Shown: one piece after another, positions 1-9,753 of the stretch
Layout: the number at the start of each line of letters is the position of its first letter
Position numbering within the stretch: position 1 is the first letter of the stretch
Notes under the pieces: generated by a model
Seen by the model: only the letters and a program-made list of their open reading frames with translations
Databases searched by the model: none
Told to the model about the DNA's origin: nothing
Program-made: the position numbers and the translations under genes
Assembly: GCF_023156235.1 (NCBI RefSeq)
Contig: NZ_JAKZAI010000012.1
Coordinates: 62,001 to 126,000, forward strand
Direction: 5' to 3'
Origin: Marinobacter goseongensis
GTDB taxonomy: Bacteria > Pseudomonadota > Gammaproteobacteria > Pseudomonadales > Oleiphilaceae
DNA: 64,000 bases

Positions 1-127
1 CCGCCACAGCGGTGAGCGCGGTGAGGGAGTCTCCGGAGAAGGCGGCCAGTGCGGCAACGATGGCCAGAGCGACGAACCCGACTCTCGACAGGCGGCTCAA
101 CAGGAATTTTTCGGCCATCTGGGCCAT
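1..127 (-). CDS. N-terminus of an unidentified exported or membrane protein (partial)
   Basis: Only the first 42 codons lie in the window; the gene continues past base 1. The start ATG at 125-127 has a purine-rich ribosome site (GGGAGAGG, minus strand) about nine bases upstream; an in-frame ATG at 134-136 is too close to that site. The visible peptide has a basic N-region (about residues 5-15) followed by a hydrophobic Val/Ala/Leu stretch, as in a signal peptide or signal anchor. It is divergent from proA. No family can be named from so short a piece. Confidence 0.5.
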   Translation of the reverse strand, partial: MAQMAEKFLLSRLSRVGFVALAIVAALAAFSGDSLTALTAVA

Positions 128-237
128 AGTATCCATCCTCTCCCGGACATCCGTTTGTGTCAGCATACCGCAGGTCGCATGGAATAGCCTGCATCCTTCG
201 GTGCTCTTTGAATGGCCAGCAGGCCCGTTAGCAGCGG

Positions 238-243
238 TATAAT
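238..243 (+). promoter_or_regulatory. Candidate -10 box for the proA operon
   Basis: A perfect TATAAT lies 87 bases upstream of the proA start, in the divergent gap between proA and the partial minus-strand gene. The expected -35 window (about 215-220) has no good match to TTGACA, so the assignment rests on the -10 alone. Confidence 0.3.
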
Positions 244-329
244 AATCGTTTGGGATGCGTACTTGAAACGGGAAAGGTAAAGTTAGTCCCTGAATTGCAA
301 TTCTGGCCACCAAAACGAAAGGTAATCGA

Positions 330-1586
330 ATGGATATTGCAGCTTACATGGCTGGCGTCGGGCAACAGGCACGTACAGCAGCAACCGCCGTGGCCCGCTC
401 AACCACGGCCATGCGCAATCAGGCCCTGCTGGCGACGGCCGAAGCGCTGGACGCGGCCCGCAGCGAGCTGACTGCGGCCAATGCCCGTGATCTGGCCCAG
501 GGCCGTGACAACGGTCTTGACGCGGCCATGCTGGATCGTCTGGAGCTCACCGCCGAGCGCATTGACGGGATGATCGAGGGGCTGCGGCAAGTGGCGTCGC
601 TGCCCGATCCGATCGGCGCGATTACCGATATGACCTATCGGCCCTCCGGCATCCAGGTGGGCAAAATGCGGGTGCCACTGGGCGTGATCGGCATTATTTA
701 CGAATCGAGACCCAATGTGACGGTGGAGGCCGCAAGTCTGTGCCTGAAATCCGGCAATGCCACCATTCTTCGGGGCGGGTCGGAATCGATCCACTCCAAT
801 CAGGCCATTGCTGCCTGCGTGGCGTCCGGGCTGGCGGCCGCCGGGCTGCCGGAAACCGCGGTGCAGGTCATCAATACCACTGACCGGGCCGCCGTGGGTG
901 AGCTGATCACCATGCCCGAGTACGTAGACGTGATCGTGCCCCGGGGTGGCAAGGGCCTTATCGAGCGCATCAGTCGGGACGCGCGGGTGCCGGTGATCAA
1001 GCATCTGGACGGCGTTTGCCATGTGTACATCGACAGTCACGCCGATCCGGAGAAAGCGTTAAATGTGGCAGTGAATGCCAAGACCCATCGCTACGGCACC
1101 TGCAACACCATGGAAACCCTGCTGGTGGACGCCGAAGTTGCGGACGACATGCTGCCTCTGTTGGCGGGCGCCTTTGTGGAAAAAAGTGTAGAACTGCGGG
1201 GCTGTGAGCGCACCTGTGCCCTGGTGTCGTCGGCCCATGCAGCAACGGAGGCCGACTGGGAAGCGGAATACCTCGCACCGATCCTCGCGGTCAGGGTGGT
1301 GGACGGCCTCGACGGGGCGATTGCCCACATCAACCGTTACAGTTCCCAGCACACAGACAGCATCATTACCGAAAACTACACCCGCGCCCGCCGGTTCATC
1401 ACTGAAGTGGATTCCAGTTCGGTGATGGTGAACGCCTCGACCCGTTTCGCGGATGGTTTCGAGTATGGGCTGGGTGCGGAGATCGGCATATCCACGGACA
1501 AGATTCATGCCCGGGGCCCCGTCGGCCTCGAAGGGTTGACGTCGCAGAAGTATGTGGTGTTCGGCGACGGCCACATCCGGACCTGA
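330..1586 (+). CDS. proA: Gamma-glutamyl phosphate reductase
   Basis: Second step of proline synthesis: NADPH-dependent reduction of gamma-glutamyl phosphate to glutamate semialdehyde in the cytoplasm. The 418-residue length is normal for the family. The aldehyde-dehydrogenase-like nucleophile is visible as Cys about 258 in [10 protein letters not shown], and the C-terminal [14 protein letters not shown] segment is typical of ProA. The ATG has an AAAGG site seven bases upstream. It begins a same-strand run with nadD, rsfS, rlmH and mrdA, with nadD starting seven bases after the stop. The proA-nadD pairing matches Pseudomonas. No glutamate 5-kinase gene (proB) is in the window. Confidence 0.97.
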   Translation: MDIAAYMAGVGQQARTAATAVARSTTAMRNQALLATAEALDAARSELTAANARDLAQGRDNGLDAAMLDRLELTAERIDGMIEGLRQVASLPDPIGAITDMTYRPSGIQVGKMRVPLGVIGIIYESRPNVTVEAASLCLKSGNATILRGGSESIHSNQAIAACVASGLAAAGLPETAVQVINTTDRAAVGELITMPEYVDVIVPRGGKGLIERISRDARVPVIKHLDGVCHVYIDSHADPEKALNVAVNAKTHRYGTCNTMETLLVDAEVADDMLPLLAGAFVEKSVELRGCERTCALVSSAHAATEADWEAEYLAPILAVRVVDGLDGAIAHINRYSSQHTDSIITENYTRARRFITEVDSSSVMVNASTRFADGFEYGLGAEIGISTDKIHARGPVGLEGLTSQKYVVFGDGHIRT

Positions 1587-1592
1587 TTGCCC

Positions 1593-2243
1593 ATGCATGT
1601 TATCTATGGCGGCACTTTCGATCCGATCCACAACGGCCACCTGCGTCTTGCCATTGAACTGAAAGAGCGGCTGGGCGTGGGTGAGATTTCCCTGGTGCCT
1701 TGTCATATGCCCCCCCATCGCGAGGATCCCGGTGCCGGCAGTGGCCTGCGCCTGCGCCTGCTGGCCATGGCTGTCGAGGGCGAGCCAGGGCTGCTGGTGG
1801 ATGACCGGGAGCTGCAGCGGGAGGGCGCCTCCTACACTGCCGACACCCTGCGCCAGCTACGCAGTCAGTTGGGTGACCAGGAGCCGCTGGTGATGGTGGT
1901 CGGTACCGATGCGTTCGCCGGGTTTGATCGCTGGCGGGAATGGGAGCAGATTCCGCAGCTTGCCCACGTGGTGGTGGTGCGGCGCCCGGGGCCGCTGCCC
2001 GACCCGCGGGGAGCGCCGGCAAAGCTGCTTCGCGAGCGTCGCGTGGGCGGGGCGGAAGCCCTTCATGAAGCGCCCCACGGCTACTTTCTGGAGCTGGACC
2101 CGCCACTTCTCGATATCTCGGCTACCGGTATCCGTGAGCGTATCGGTAGCGGGCGATCGCCGCGCTACCTTTTGCCCGACCCCGTATGGCGGGAAATTTG
2201 CCGGCTCGGGCTTTACGGTGCATGCCCTGACGGGAACTTTTAG
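1593..2243 (+). CDS. nadD: Nicotinate-nucleotide adenylyltransferase
   Basis: Adenylylates nicotinate mononucleotide to deamido-NAD in NAD synthesis. The N-terminus carries the nucleotidyltransferase signature [12 protein letters not shown] (GxFxPxHxGH) and the C-terminal part has [10 protein letters not shown] (family ISxT/S-x-IR motif). I chose ATG 1593 (216 residues, starting MHVIYGG) rather than the TTG at 1587, because the shorter form begins directly on the Rossmann strand as in homologues. The ribosome site is weak, and coupling to proA translation is likely. rsfS follows after 70 bases. Confidence 0.95.
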   Translation: MHVIYGGTFDPIHNGHLRLAIELKERLGVGEISLVPCHMPPHREDPGAGSGLRLRLLAMAVEGEPGLLVDDRELQREGASYTADTLRQLRSQLGDQEPLVMVVGTDAFAGFDRWREWEQIPQLAHVVVVRRPGPLPDPRGAPAKLLRERRVGGAEALHEAPHGYFLELDPPLLDISATGIRERIGSGRSPRYLLPDPVWREICRLGLYGACPDGNF

Positions 2244-2313
2244 TGCTACAATCGCATTTGAATATGACTTTTCGGGTGGCCGCCGACGCCGCCACCCGTC
2301 CGACAGGGTGATT

Positions 2314-2664
2314 ATGCAGGCTGAGCAACTGAAAGATCTGGTGATAAGTGCACTCGAGGATGTTAAAGCACAGGATGTGAGTGTGATTGACGTTCGAAAT
2401 CGTACCAGCGTGACCGACTACATGGTTCTCGCCTCGGGAACGTCCAATCGCCATGTGAAATCACTGGCGGAGTCTGTTGTCTCCGAAGCGAAAGAGCAGG
2501 GCGTCCGTGCTGGCAATGTCGAAGGCAGTAACGTCAGCGACTGGATTCTGGTGGACCTGGGTGACGTGGTGGTTCACGTCATGATGCCGGCCACCCGTGA
2601 GTTCTACGATCTCGAGCGCCTCTGGCGCGATGCGCCGGATCTGGGTGTTGCAGGTAGCGAATAA
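2314..2664 (+). CDS. rsfS: Ribosomal silencing factor RsfS
   Basis: Binds uL14 on the 50S subunit and blocks subunit joining when nutrients are scarce. The 116-residue protein shows the family pattern [16 protein letters not shown] followed by [14 protein letters not shown] and a terminal YDLERLW. An open frame extends far upstream inside nadD, but ATG 2314 is the start supported by the AGGG site and by family length (about 105-120). The nadD-rsfS-rlmH order is conserved in many Proteobacteria and groups late-assembly or dormancy factors of the large subunit. Confidence 0.95.
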   Translation: MQAEQLKDLVISALEDVKAQDVSVIDVRNRTSVTDYMVLASGTSNRHVKSLAESVVSEAKEQGVRAGNVEGSNVSDWILVDLGDVVVHVMMPATREFYDLERLWRDAPDLGVAGSE

Positions 2665-2666
2665 GC

Positions 2667-3137
2667 ATGCGGTTGCGACTGATCTGTGTAGGGCAGAAGA
2701 TGCCCGACTGGGTCAGCCAGGGTTATAACGATTACGCCCGCCGAATGCCGCCGGAGCTGCCGCTGGAACTGGTAGAGATCCCCATGGCTCATCGCGGCAA
2801 GAATCCTGACATTCCCCGGCTGATGCAAAAAGAGAGCGATTCGATTCTGGCGGCCACCGGGCCCCGGGATCGTGTCGTCGCTCTGGAGGTGGGAGGCCGC
2901 CCCTGGTCGACGGAAAAGCTCGCCAGCCAGCTGGAAAACTGGCAGCAGGACGGCCGCGATGTCAGCTTCCTGGTCGGCGGGCCGGACGGTCTTGCAGACC
3001 CCTGCCGACAGCGTGCCGATCAGCTCTGGTCGTTGTCAGCCCTGACATTGCCCCATCCGCTGGTGAGAATTCTGTTGGCCGAGCAGTTGTATCGGGCCTG
3101 GTCAATCACCCGTAACCATCCGTACCATCGGGCTTAG
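2667..3137 (+). CDS. rlmH: 23S rRNA (pseudouridine-1915-N3) methyltransferase RlmH
   Basis: SPOUT-class methyltransferase acting on pseudouridine 1915 of helix 69 in assembled 70S ribosomes. At 156 residues it is full length. The SAM-binding knot is visible as [10 protein letters not shown] (about 107-116) and the protein ends in YHRA, the near-invariant C-terminus of the family. It starts two bases after the rsfS stop and lies eight bases before mrdA, so translational coupling is likely. Confidence 0.97.
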   Translation: MRLRLICVGQKMPDWVSQGYNDYARRMPPELPLELVEIPMAHRGKNPDIPRLMQKESDSILAATGPRDRVVALEVGGRPWSTEKLASQLENWQQDGRDVSFLVGGPDGLADPCRQRADQLWSLSALTLPHPLVRILLAEQLYRAWSITRNHPYHRA

Positions 3138-3145
3138 GACGCGTC

Positions 3146-5038
3146 ATGCCCTGGGGAGAATTCAAAGACGTTGCCGCGGAACGCCGGCTGTTTCAGCGAC
3201 GCACCACCGTCATGCTGGGCTTCGTTCTGTTCATGCTCGCCATTCTTGTCGCCCGCATGTACCAGTTGCAGATTGTCGAGCACGATATCTACACCACGCT
3301 CTCCGACAAGAACCGGGTCCAGGTGCAATCCGTGGCGCCGCCCCGTGGCCTGGTCTATGACCGCAATGAAGAGCTGCTGGCGGAGAACCGCCCGGTATTC
3401 GGTGTTACCCTGGTACCGGAGCGGGTTGACGGCATGGAAAACACCCTGGGCAAGCTTTCCTCTATTCTCTCGATTTCCGAGGAGGACATGGAACGCTTCC
3501 AGCGCCGGTTGCGGGAGCCCCGAAGACCGTTCCAGCCTCTGCCACTGAGATACGACCTCAACGAACAGGAAATCGCCAGTCTGGCGGTGCATCGCCACGA
3601 GCTGCCGGGGGTGGAAGTGTCGGCTGAACTGGTGCGCTATTACCCCCACAGCGAGCTGACCGCCCACGCGCTGGGCTTCGTCGGGCGAATCAATCGTGAC
3701 GAGCTGCAGCGGATCGACCCCGTCAATTACGCCGGTACCAACTACATCGGCAAATCCGGTATTGAACGCTTTTACGAGGCGCTTCTGCACGGGCAGGTGG
3801 GTTATCAGCACGTGGAGACCAATGCCCGTGGCCGCACCCTGAGAGTGTTGGAGCGCCAGAATCCGGTCCCGGGGGAGGACATTCAGCTGCACCTGGATTT
3901 GCGGCTCCAGCGCCTGGCCCACGAGTTGCTCGACGGTCGCCGTGGCGCCATTGTGGCGGTGGAGCCGGACACCGGCGGTCTGCTGGCTCTCGCCAGCGTG
4001 CCTGGATTCGACGCCAACCAGTTCGTGACCGGCATCAGTGTCGATAATTACCGGGCCCTCAGCGAAGACCTCGACAAGCCCCTGTTCAACCGTGCCCTCC
4101 GTGGCCAGTACCCGCCGGGGTCGACGCTCAAGCCCATGCTGGCGGTGGCCGCGCTGGACAGCGGCGCCACCACCCGTGACCGGACCATCTGGGATCCCGG
4201 CTACTTTCAGCTGCAATCCGGCGGGCGTCGTTATCGGGACTGGAAACGCAGTGGTCATGGCTGGGTCGATCTGACCGATGCCGTGGCCGAGTCCTGCGAC
4301 ATCTACTTCTACGAGATCGCGGTGGAAATGGGCGTAGACACCATGTACGAGTACCTCGCCCAGTTCGGCTTCGGGGAAGACGCCACACTGGATGTCTCCG
4401 GCGCCCTCAGCGGGCTGCTGCCGTCGCGGGACTGGAAACGGGCGGTGCGCAACGAACCCTGGTACCCGGGTGATTCCGTCAACATGGGGATTGGTCAGGG
4501 CTTCATGCTGGCCACGCCGTTACAGCTGGCCACCGCGACCGCGCTGATTGCCAATCGTGGGCGCTGGGTTGAACCCCGATTGCTCAGGGACATCAAGGGG
4601 GATCGCTCGGCAGACGAGTTTCTGCCACCACCCGATCACGATCCGCTGATTCTGAAAAACCCCGATGACTGGGAGTTCGTTGTCGACTCCATGGCTGAAG
4701 TCATGCATGGCACCAAGGGCACCGCTCGCGGTGCAGCCCGCGGCGCGCCTTACCGGATGGCCGGGAAAACCGGCACGGCGCAGGTCTTCAGCCTGGCAGA
4801 AGACGAGGAATACGAGGAAGAAGAAGTGCGTGAACGCCTGCGCGACCATGCGCTGTTCGTCGGATTTGCGCCTATTGATGACCCACAGATCGCCGTTGCC
4901 ATCATTGTTGAAAATGGTGGCAGTGGCAGCGGCACGGCCGCGCCGGTGGGGCGGGCATTGTTTGATGCCTGGTTGCTGGGCTTTCCTGATGAAAGTAAGG
5001 CCCCGGTGACCGGTGCCGCGACGGAGGGCGCACGCTGA
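3146..5038 (+). CDS. mrdA: Penicillin-binding protein 2, elongation transpeptidase
   Basis: Class B PBP of the elongasome: crosslinks peptidoglycan on the periplasmic side together with RodA. The 630-residue protein has a short cytoplasmic N-terminus, one membrane anchor (about 24-44), a dimerisation region and a transpeptidase domain. Catalytic motifs are readable: SxxK as STLK at 326-329, SxN-like SCD at 383-385 and KTGT at 541-544. Its TGA overlaps the rodA ATG by one base. An acidic patch (EDEEYEEEE) follows the KTGT strand and looks like a lineage-specific loop. It begins the cell-wall section of this long operon. Confidence 0.97.
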   Translation: MPWGEFKDVAAERRLFQRRTTVMLGFVLFMLAILVARMYQLQIVEHDIYTTLSDKNRVQVQSVAPPRGLVYDRNEELLAENRPVFGVTLVPERVDGMENTLGKLSSILSISEEDMERFQRRLREPRRPFQPLPLRYDLNEQEIASLAVHRHELPGVEVSAELVRYYPHSELTAHALGFVGRINRDELQRIDPVNYAGTNYIGKSGIERFYEALLHGQVGYQHVETNARGRTLRVLERQNPVPGEDIQLHLDLRLQRLAHELLDGRRGAIVAVEPDTGGLLALASVPGFDANQFVTGISVDNYRALSEDLDKPLFNRALRGQYPPGSTLKPMLAVAALDSGATTRDRTIWDPGYFQLQSGGRRYRDWKRSGHGWVDLTDAVAESCDIYFYEIAVEMGVDTMYEYLAQFGFGEDATLDVSGALSGLLPSRDWKRAVRNEPWYPGDSVNMGIGQGFMLATPLQLATATALIANRGRWVEPRLLRDIKGDRSADEFLPPPDHDPLILKNPDDWEFVVDSMAEVMHGTKGTARGAARGAPYRMAGKTGTAQVFSLAEDEEYEEEEVRERLRDHALFVGFAPIDDPQIAVAIIVENGGSGSGTAAPVGRALFDAWLLGFPDESKAPVTGAATEGAR

Positions 5039-6177
5039 TGCTGGGCAAAGCACTGGGACAACCGGCACATCACCCGTTATCGCGGCCGCGAAGCCTGTGG
5101 TCGGCCTTTCACATTGACCCGATTCTGCTGGGCCTTCTGCTGTTGCTGATTGGTGGTGGCCTGGTCGTTCTCTACAGCGGTGCCGACCGCAACATCGAAG
5201 TGGTGAAGGCCCAGGGTATCCGTATGGCGGTGGCGCTGGTGGTGATGACAGTGTTCGCCCAGCTGGATCCGGCGGTATTCCGGCGCTGGGCGCCCTGGCT
5301 CTACCTGGCCGGCGTTGCCGCGCTGGTCGCGGTGTTGTTGGTCGGTGTGGGTGCCAAGGGGGCGCAACGCTGGCTGGCGATTCCGGGGCTGCCGCGCTTC
5401 CAGCCCTCAGAGCTGATGAAGCTGGTAGTGCCCATGATGACCGCCTGGTACCTCTCCCGTCATTTCCTGCCTCCGCGATTGTCGCGCGTTGCCGTGGCGC
5501 TGGCTATCGTTCTGGTGCCCATGGCCATGATTGTCATGCAGCCGGATCTGGGCACGTCATTGCTGGTCGGCGCCGCGGGTCTGTTCGTGGTGTTCTTTGG
5601 CGGCATGAGCTGGCGGCTGATCGGGGCGTTCGTGGCCATGGTCTCGGTCGCTGCGCCGCTGATGTGGTTCTTTGTGATGCGCGATTACCAGAAACAGCGG
5701 GTGTTGACGCTGCTGGATCCGCAAAGCGATCCACTGGGCGCCGGCTGGAACATCATTCAGTCCAAAACCGCCATAGGGTCTGGTGGGGTGGATGGCAAGG
5801 GCTGGTTGCAGGGCACCCAGTCTCACCTGGAATTCCTGCCTGAAAGTCACACCGATTTTATTGTCGCCGTGTTGGCCGAGGAATTCGGCTTTGTCGGTAT
5901 TCTGGCGCTGTTGACCCTGTATCTCCTGATCATCCTGCGTTGCCTGTACATCTCCGCCACCGCTCAGGATTCCTTCAGTCGCTTGCTTGCCGGCGCCCTG
6001 ACCATGACGTTTTTCATCTACATTTTCGTGAATGTGGGTATGGTGAGCGGATTGCTCCCGGTGGTGGGGGTGCCGCTGCCTCTGATCAGCTACGGGGGCA
6101 CGTCCGGAGTCACGCTGATGGCGGCCTTTGGCGTGTTGATGTCGATTCACACGCACCGGCGCATGATCAGCGCCTGA
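5038..6177 (+). CDS. rodA: RodA, SEDS-family peptidoglycan glycosyltransferase
   Basis: Polytopic SEDS glycosyltransferase that polymerises lipid II for side-wall growth, paired with PBP2. The 379 residues show about ten hydrophobic segments. Family landmarks include GxGAKGAQRWL near residue 105, the QPDLGTS motif (about 165) and a C-terminal PLISYGGTS. The ATG overlaps the mrdA stop, the usual coupling of a SEDS/PBP pair. The gap of 126 bases after it is the largest break in the cell-wall run. Confidence 0.96.
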   Translation: MLGKALGQPAHHPLSRPRSLWSAFHIDPILLGLLLLLIGGGLVVLYSGADRNIEVVKAQGIRMAVALVVMTVFAQLDPAVFRRWAPWLYLAGVAALVAVLLVGVGAKGAQRWLAIPGLPRFQPSELMKLVVPMMTAWYLSRHFLPPRLSRVAVALAIVLVPMAMIVMQPDLGTSLLVGAAGLFVVFFGGMSWRLIGAFVAMVSVAAPLMWFFVMRDYQKQRVLTLLDPQSDPLGAGWNIIQSKTAIGSGGVDGKGWLQGTQSHLEFLPESHTDFIVAVLAEEFGFVGILALLTLYLLIILRCLYISATAQDSFSRLLAGALTMTFFIYIFVNVGMVSGLLPVVGVPLPLISYGGTSGVTLMAAFGVLMSIHTHRRMISA

Positions 6178-6303
6178 CCATGGACGGTGGGTAATGGTTC
6201 CCCTCCCGGGCTCCGTGGTAATGTAGCCCCGGCGGCGAACCGGCAGGCGTGCAAGGCCCGCTGGAAAGGCCTTAACGATCCGCCATTACTTCACGGGAAA
6301 GTC

Positions 6304-7344
6304 ATGACAGCTGTTTCAACTCCGGGTTTTCGTCGTCCGCTCCTGTGGATGATTGCCGTCATGCTGATGGTTGCGCCCCAGGCGCAGGCCACCGGTTATG
6401 AGGCCACGCCTGACGGTCGGGCGTTGATCGATGAGATGGTCACGAAGTACGGCTTCGATGGGGATCGGGTGGCGTCGTTGTTGGCCGAGGCCGAACGCGT
6501 TGACAAAATTCTGGAATCGATCAGTCGTCCGGCGGAACGCACCCTGAGCTGGGCCCAATATCGAAAGATTTTTATCAAACCGGCACGTATCGAGCAGGGC
6601 CTGGCGTTTCTGCGCGAGCATGAAGACGCCTTTGCCCGGGCAGAGGCGGAATTTGGCGTTCCGGCCACCATCATCGCAGCCATCATTGGCGTGGAAACCT
6701 GGTATGGAAACTATCTGGGCAACTACCGGGTGCTGGACGCGCTGGCGACCCTCGCCTTCGATTACCCGCCCCGAAGCCGTTTCTTTCGCAGTGAGCTGGT
6801 GCAATACCTGTTGATGACGCGGGAGCAGCGTTTCGATCCGCTGGAGGTGAAAGGCTCTTATGCCGGCGCTATGGGCTATGGTCAGTTTATCTCCAGTAGC
6901 TATCGCCATTACGCCATTGATTTTGACGACGACGGCATCGTCGATCTGCTGACCAATCCGGTGGATGCTATCGGTAGCGTGGCCAATTACTTCGGTGCAC
7001 ACCATTGGCGCAAGGGTGAACCGGTTGCCGAACCTGTCGATGCCAGGCTTGCGGCCGACTCACCCCTTTTGACCCGGGAACTGAAGCCCCGTCTGACGGT
7101 CAGTGACTATCGGAGCGCGGGGCTGGAGCCAGAAGTGGCGGTGGCGGATGAAGCCACGGCCCGGGCCATGCTGCTGGATGGGCCGGGTGGTGAGGAGCTC
7201 TGGCTGACGTACCACAACTTTTATGTCATAACCCGCTACAATCACAGTCACCTGTACGCAATGGCCGTGTTCGAACTGGCCTCCGAGCTTGCCCGGGGAC
7301 TGGCCGCGGATGATGACAAAACCAGCAAAACAAAGGAATCCTGA
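6304..7344 (+). CDS. mltB: Lytic murein transglycosylase B (GH103)
   Basis: Cleaves glycan strands with formation of 1,6-anhydro-muramic acid. An upstream in-frame start exists at 6187, but ATG 6304, with GGGAAAG just upstream, gives a 346-residue protein with a proper signal peptide (basic MTAVSTPGFRRP, hydrophobic core, AQA cut near residue 29). The catalytic Glu is E131 in IIGVETWYGN. YAGAMGYGQFISSSYRHYAID is also a family hallmark. There is no lipobox, so it is a soluble periplasmic form. It is followed after three bases by rlpA. Confidence 0.95.
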   Translation: MTAVSTPGFRRPLLWMIAVMLMVAPQAQATGYEATPDGRALIDEMVTKYGFDGDRVASLLAEAERVDKILESISRPAERTLSWAQYRKIFIKPARIEQGLAFLREHEDAFARAEAEFGVPATIIAAIIGVETWYGNYLGNYRVLDALATLAFDYPPRSRFFRSELVQYLLMTREQRFDPLEVKGSYAGAMGYGQFISSSYRHYAIDFDDDGIVDLLTNPVDAIGSVANYFGAHHWRKGEPVAEPVDARLAADSPLLTRELKPRLTVSDYRSAGLEPEVAVADEATARAMLLDGPGGEELWLTYHNFYVITRYNHSHLYAMAVFELASELARGLAADDDKTSKTKES

Positions 7345-7347
7345 CCG

Positions 7348-8244
7348 GTGGTAATCAAGTGTCCAGTAGTGATGATGTGGTTGGCTGCGTCAGCGCTGAT
7401 TCTGTCCGGATGCGCATCGTCTTCCGCGCCGGAGACAGACCATTCTTCAAGATACACCCTGAGTCAGGATCGGGCGCCGGACGGAAATTTCGACGCCTCT
7501 GGGCTGGTGGATGCGAAACCCAGATACGAGGCGCCGCGATCGGCCGGCAACAAATCCTCCTATACCGTCTGGGGTAAACAGTACTCGGTTATTGCCAGTA
7601 ACGATGGCTATGTCCAGCGGGGCATTGCCAGCTGGTACGGGGAAAAATTCCATGGCCACAAGACGTCCAATGGCGAGGTATTTGACATGTATACCATGAC
7701 GGCTGCCCACAAGAGCCTGCGGATTCCCAGCTACGCACGGGTGACCAATCTGGACAACGGCCGCTCGGTGGTGGTTCGGGTGAACGATCGTGGTCCCTTC
7801 CACGGTGACCGGTTGATCGACCTGTCCTACGCCGCTGCAAAGAAGCTGGGCTATCAGAGCAAAGGCACTGCCCGGGTGGAAGTCGCTGCCATTACGGTGG
7901 CGAAAGACGGTACCATGACACTCGCCGGTCAGCCGTTCCCGGGGGGCGGTGACCCGGTTCCGGTCGAGCGGGTGGCAGAACAGCCGGCGCCCGACGGCAG
8001 TCGCTCGGCGATGTTCGTTCAGCTTGGCTCTTTCAGCAGCCGCAGCCCGGCGCAAAGCCTGTTGATCAAAGCCCGCGATGCCACTCCGGACCCCATGCGG
8101 GTCCGTGAGGTGGACACGGCATCCGGACGGTTCCACCGCGTTCAGGTTGGCCCGTTCAGCAATCCGGATGACGCACGAAAAGCCCAGATGAGGCTTGAAA
8201 ACCGGGGGTTCGGCCAGACCATACTGCTGACCGATTCCCACTAA
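7348..8244 (+). CDS. rlpA: RlpA, septal-ring lytic transglycosylase lipoprotein
   Basis: Outer-membrane lipoprotein that cleaves stripped glycan strands at the septum. The chosen GTG start is preceded by AAGGA and supplies the only positive charge (Lys4) before the hydrophobic core; later ATGs would leave a signal peptide without an N-region. The lipobox is ILSGC with Cys22. A double-psi beta barrel (about 85-185; GIASWYGEKFHGHKTSNGE, NDRGPF) is followed by a linker and a C-terminal SPOR domain (about 220-296) that binds denuded glycans. The order mltB-rlpA-dacA is as in Pseudomonas. Confidence 0.95.
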   Translation: MVIKCPVVMMWLAASALILSGCASSSAPETDHSSRYTLSQDRAPDGNFDASGLVDAKPRYEAPRSAGNKSSYTVWGKQYSVIASNDGYVQRGIASWYGEKFHGHKTSNGEVFDMYTMTAAHKSLRIPSYARVTNLDNGRSVVVRVNDRGPFHGDRLIDLSYAAAKKLGYQSKGTARVEVAAITVAKDGTMTLAGQPFPGGGDPVPVERVAEQPAPDGSRSAMFVQLGSFSSRSPAQSLLIKARDATPDPMRVREVDTASGRFHRVQVGPFSNPDDARKAQMRLENRGFGQTILLTDSH

Positions 8245-8270
8245 AAAAGCAATTACACCCTTAACGACGA

Positions 8271-9446
8271 ATGAATGGACCCATGGCGATAAATTCTGTT
8301 TTCCGCGTACTCATTGTAGCCCTGCTTCTGGTGTTGATGCCTTTCGGGCAGGCGAACGCCCAATCGGTGTTGATCCCGTCTCCGCCCCAGGTGGCCGCCA
8401 GCTCCTATATCCTCATGGACCCGCTGAGCGGCAAGATCCTGATGGATGAGAACAGTAACGAGCGTCTGCCTCCGGCGAGCCTGACCAAAATGATGACTGC
8501 ATACATCGTCGAGCGGGAGCTGGATGAGGGCCGTATTTCCATGCCCGACATGGTGCCCATCAGCGTAAACGCCTGGCGCACTGAGGGCTCGCGGACGTTT
8601 GTGCAGGAAGGCACGGAAGTGTCGGTGGAGGATCTGCTCAAAGGTGTGATCATTCAGTCCGGCAACGACGCCTCGGTTGCGCTGGCCGAGTTCGTGGCCG
8701 GCAGTGAGGGCGCTTTTGTCGACATCATGAACCAGCAGGCCCAGTTGCTGGGTATGCGGGATACCCGTTTTGAAAACGCCACCGGTCTGCCTTCTCAGGA
8801 TCATTTTTCCACGGCACACGACCTGGCGTTGCTGGCCAAGGCGATCATCAACGATTACCCGGAAAACTACCCGTTGTACGCCGTGAAGCATTTCACCTAC
8901 AACAACATCCGCCAGCCCAACCGCAACAGCCTGTTGTGGCGTGACGACAGCGTTGACGGTCTGAAAACCGGCCACACTGAAGAAGCGGGCTATTGCCTGG
9001 TGGCGTCCGCCGAGCGCAACGATACCCGCCTGATTGCCGTGGTCATGGGCACCAACAGCACCGGCGCGCGAGCGCAGGAAGTCCAGAAGATGCTCAACTA
9101 CGGGTTCCGCTACTACCAGAGTGAAACCCTGTTCAGCGCCGGTCAGGAGCTGATCGAGGCCCGCATCTGGGGTGGTCGTGATGACCAGTTGTCGGTTGGC
9201 GTGACCCAGAATGTCAACGTCACCATTCCCCGTGGCTCCCGTAATTCCCTGGAATCGACCGTGGATCTGGATTCGGTCATCAAGGCCCCTATCAAAGTGG
9301 GTGATGAGCTGGGTCGCGTACAGGTCAGACTGGGGGATGAGGTGATTGTGGACCAACCGGTGCTGGCCCTGACAGACGTGCCCGAGGGCGGCTTGTTCAA
9401 GCGTCTGTGGGATGCCATCAAGCTGTTCTTTATCCAGTTGTTCTAA
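8271..9446 (+). CDS. dacA: D-alanyl-D-alanine carboxypeptidase (PBP5/6 type)
   Basis: Removes the terminal D-Ala of pentapeptide stems in the periplasm. Residues counted from ATG 8271 give SxxK as SLTK (70-73), SGN (130-132) and KTG (232-234). A signal peptide ends near AQA. The last residues (FKRLWDAIKLFFIQLF) form the amphipathic membrane anchor typical of PBP5. An in-frame ATG at 8283 is an equally plausible start; neither has a strong ribosome site. Family length is normal at about 390 residues. Confidence 0.96.
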   Translation: MNGPMAINSVFRVLIVALLLVLMPFGQANAQSVLIPSPPQVAASSYILMDPLSGKILMDENSNERLPPASLTKMMTAYIVERELDEGRISMPDMVPISVNAWRTEGSRTFVQEGTEVSVEDLLKGVIIQSGNDASVALAEFVAGSEGAFVDIMNQQAQLLGMRDTRFENATGLPSQDHFSTAHDLALLAKAIINDYPENYPLYAVKHFTYNNIRQPNRNSLLWRDDSVDGLKTGHTEEAGYCLVASAERNDTRLIAVVMGTNSTGARAQEVQKMLNYGFRYYQSETLFSAGQELIEARIWGGRDDQLSVGVTQNVNVTIPRGSRNSLESTVDLDSVIKAPIKVGDELGRVQVRLGDEVIVDQPVLALTDVPEGGLFKRLWDAIKLFFIQLF

Positions 9447-9479
9447 TCAAGGCCTGAGAGGCTTCAGGAGTCCGCCGGC

Positions 9480-9749
9480 ATGAGTGAGCCGAAAGCACCA
9501 AAAATCGAGTTTCCCTGCGACTACGTTATCAAGGTCATCGGCAATGCCGCGCCGGACTTCACGGACTTTGTCGTCGACGTGGTGGAGCAGCACGCGCCGG
9601 GCATCACCGAGGCGGACGTCTCGGTGAACAGCAGCAGTGGAGGGAGGTTCTCCTCGGTGCAATTGAGGATCGTTGCCACCGGCGAGGAGCAGCTCAAAGC
9701 GTTGTTCGAAGAGCTGAAAGCCAGTGGCCGAGTCCATATGGTGCTGTGA
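9480..9749 (+). CDS. ybeD: YbeD family protein (DUF493)
   Basis: Small 89-residue alpha/beta protein of the ferredoxin-like DUF493 family. [11 protein letters not shown] at the N-terminus and the closing GRVHMVL pattern are characteristic. The biochemical role is not settled. The gene is almost always placed between dacA and lipB, as here, which has led to suggestions of a link to lipoylation. AGGAG precedes the ATG. lipB starts four bases after its stop. Confidence 0.9.
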   Translation: MSEPKAPKIEFPCDYVIKVIGNAAPDFTDFVVDVVEQHAPGITEADVSVNSSSGGRFSSVQLRIVATGEEQLKALFEELKASGRVHMVL

Positions 9750-9753
9750 TCCG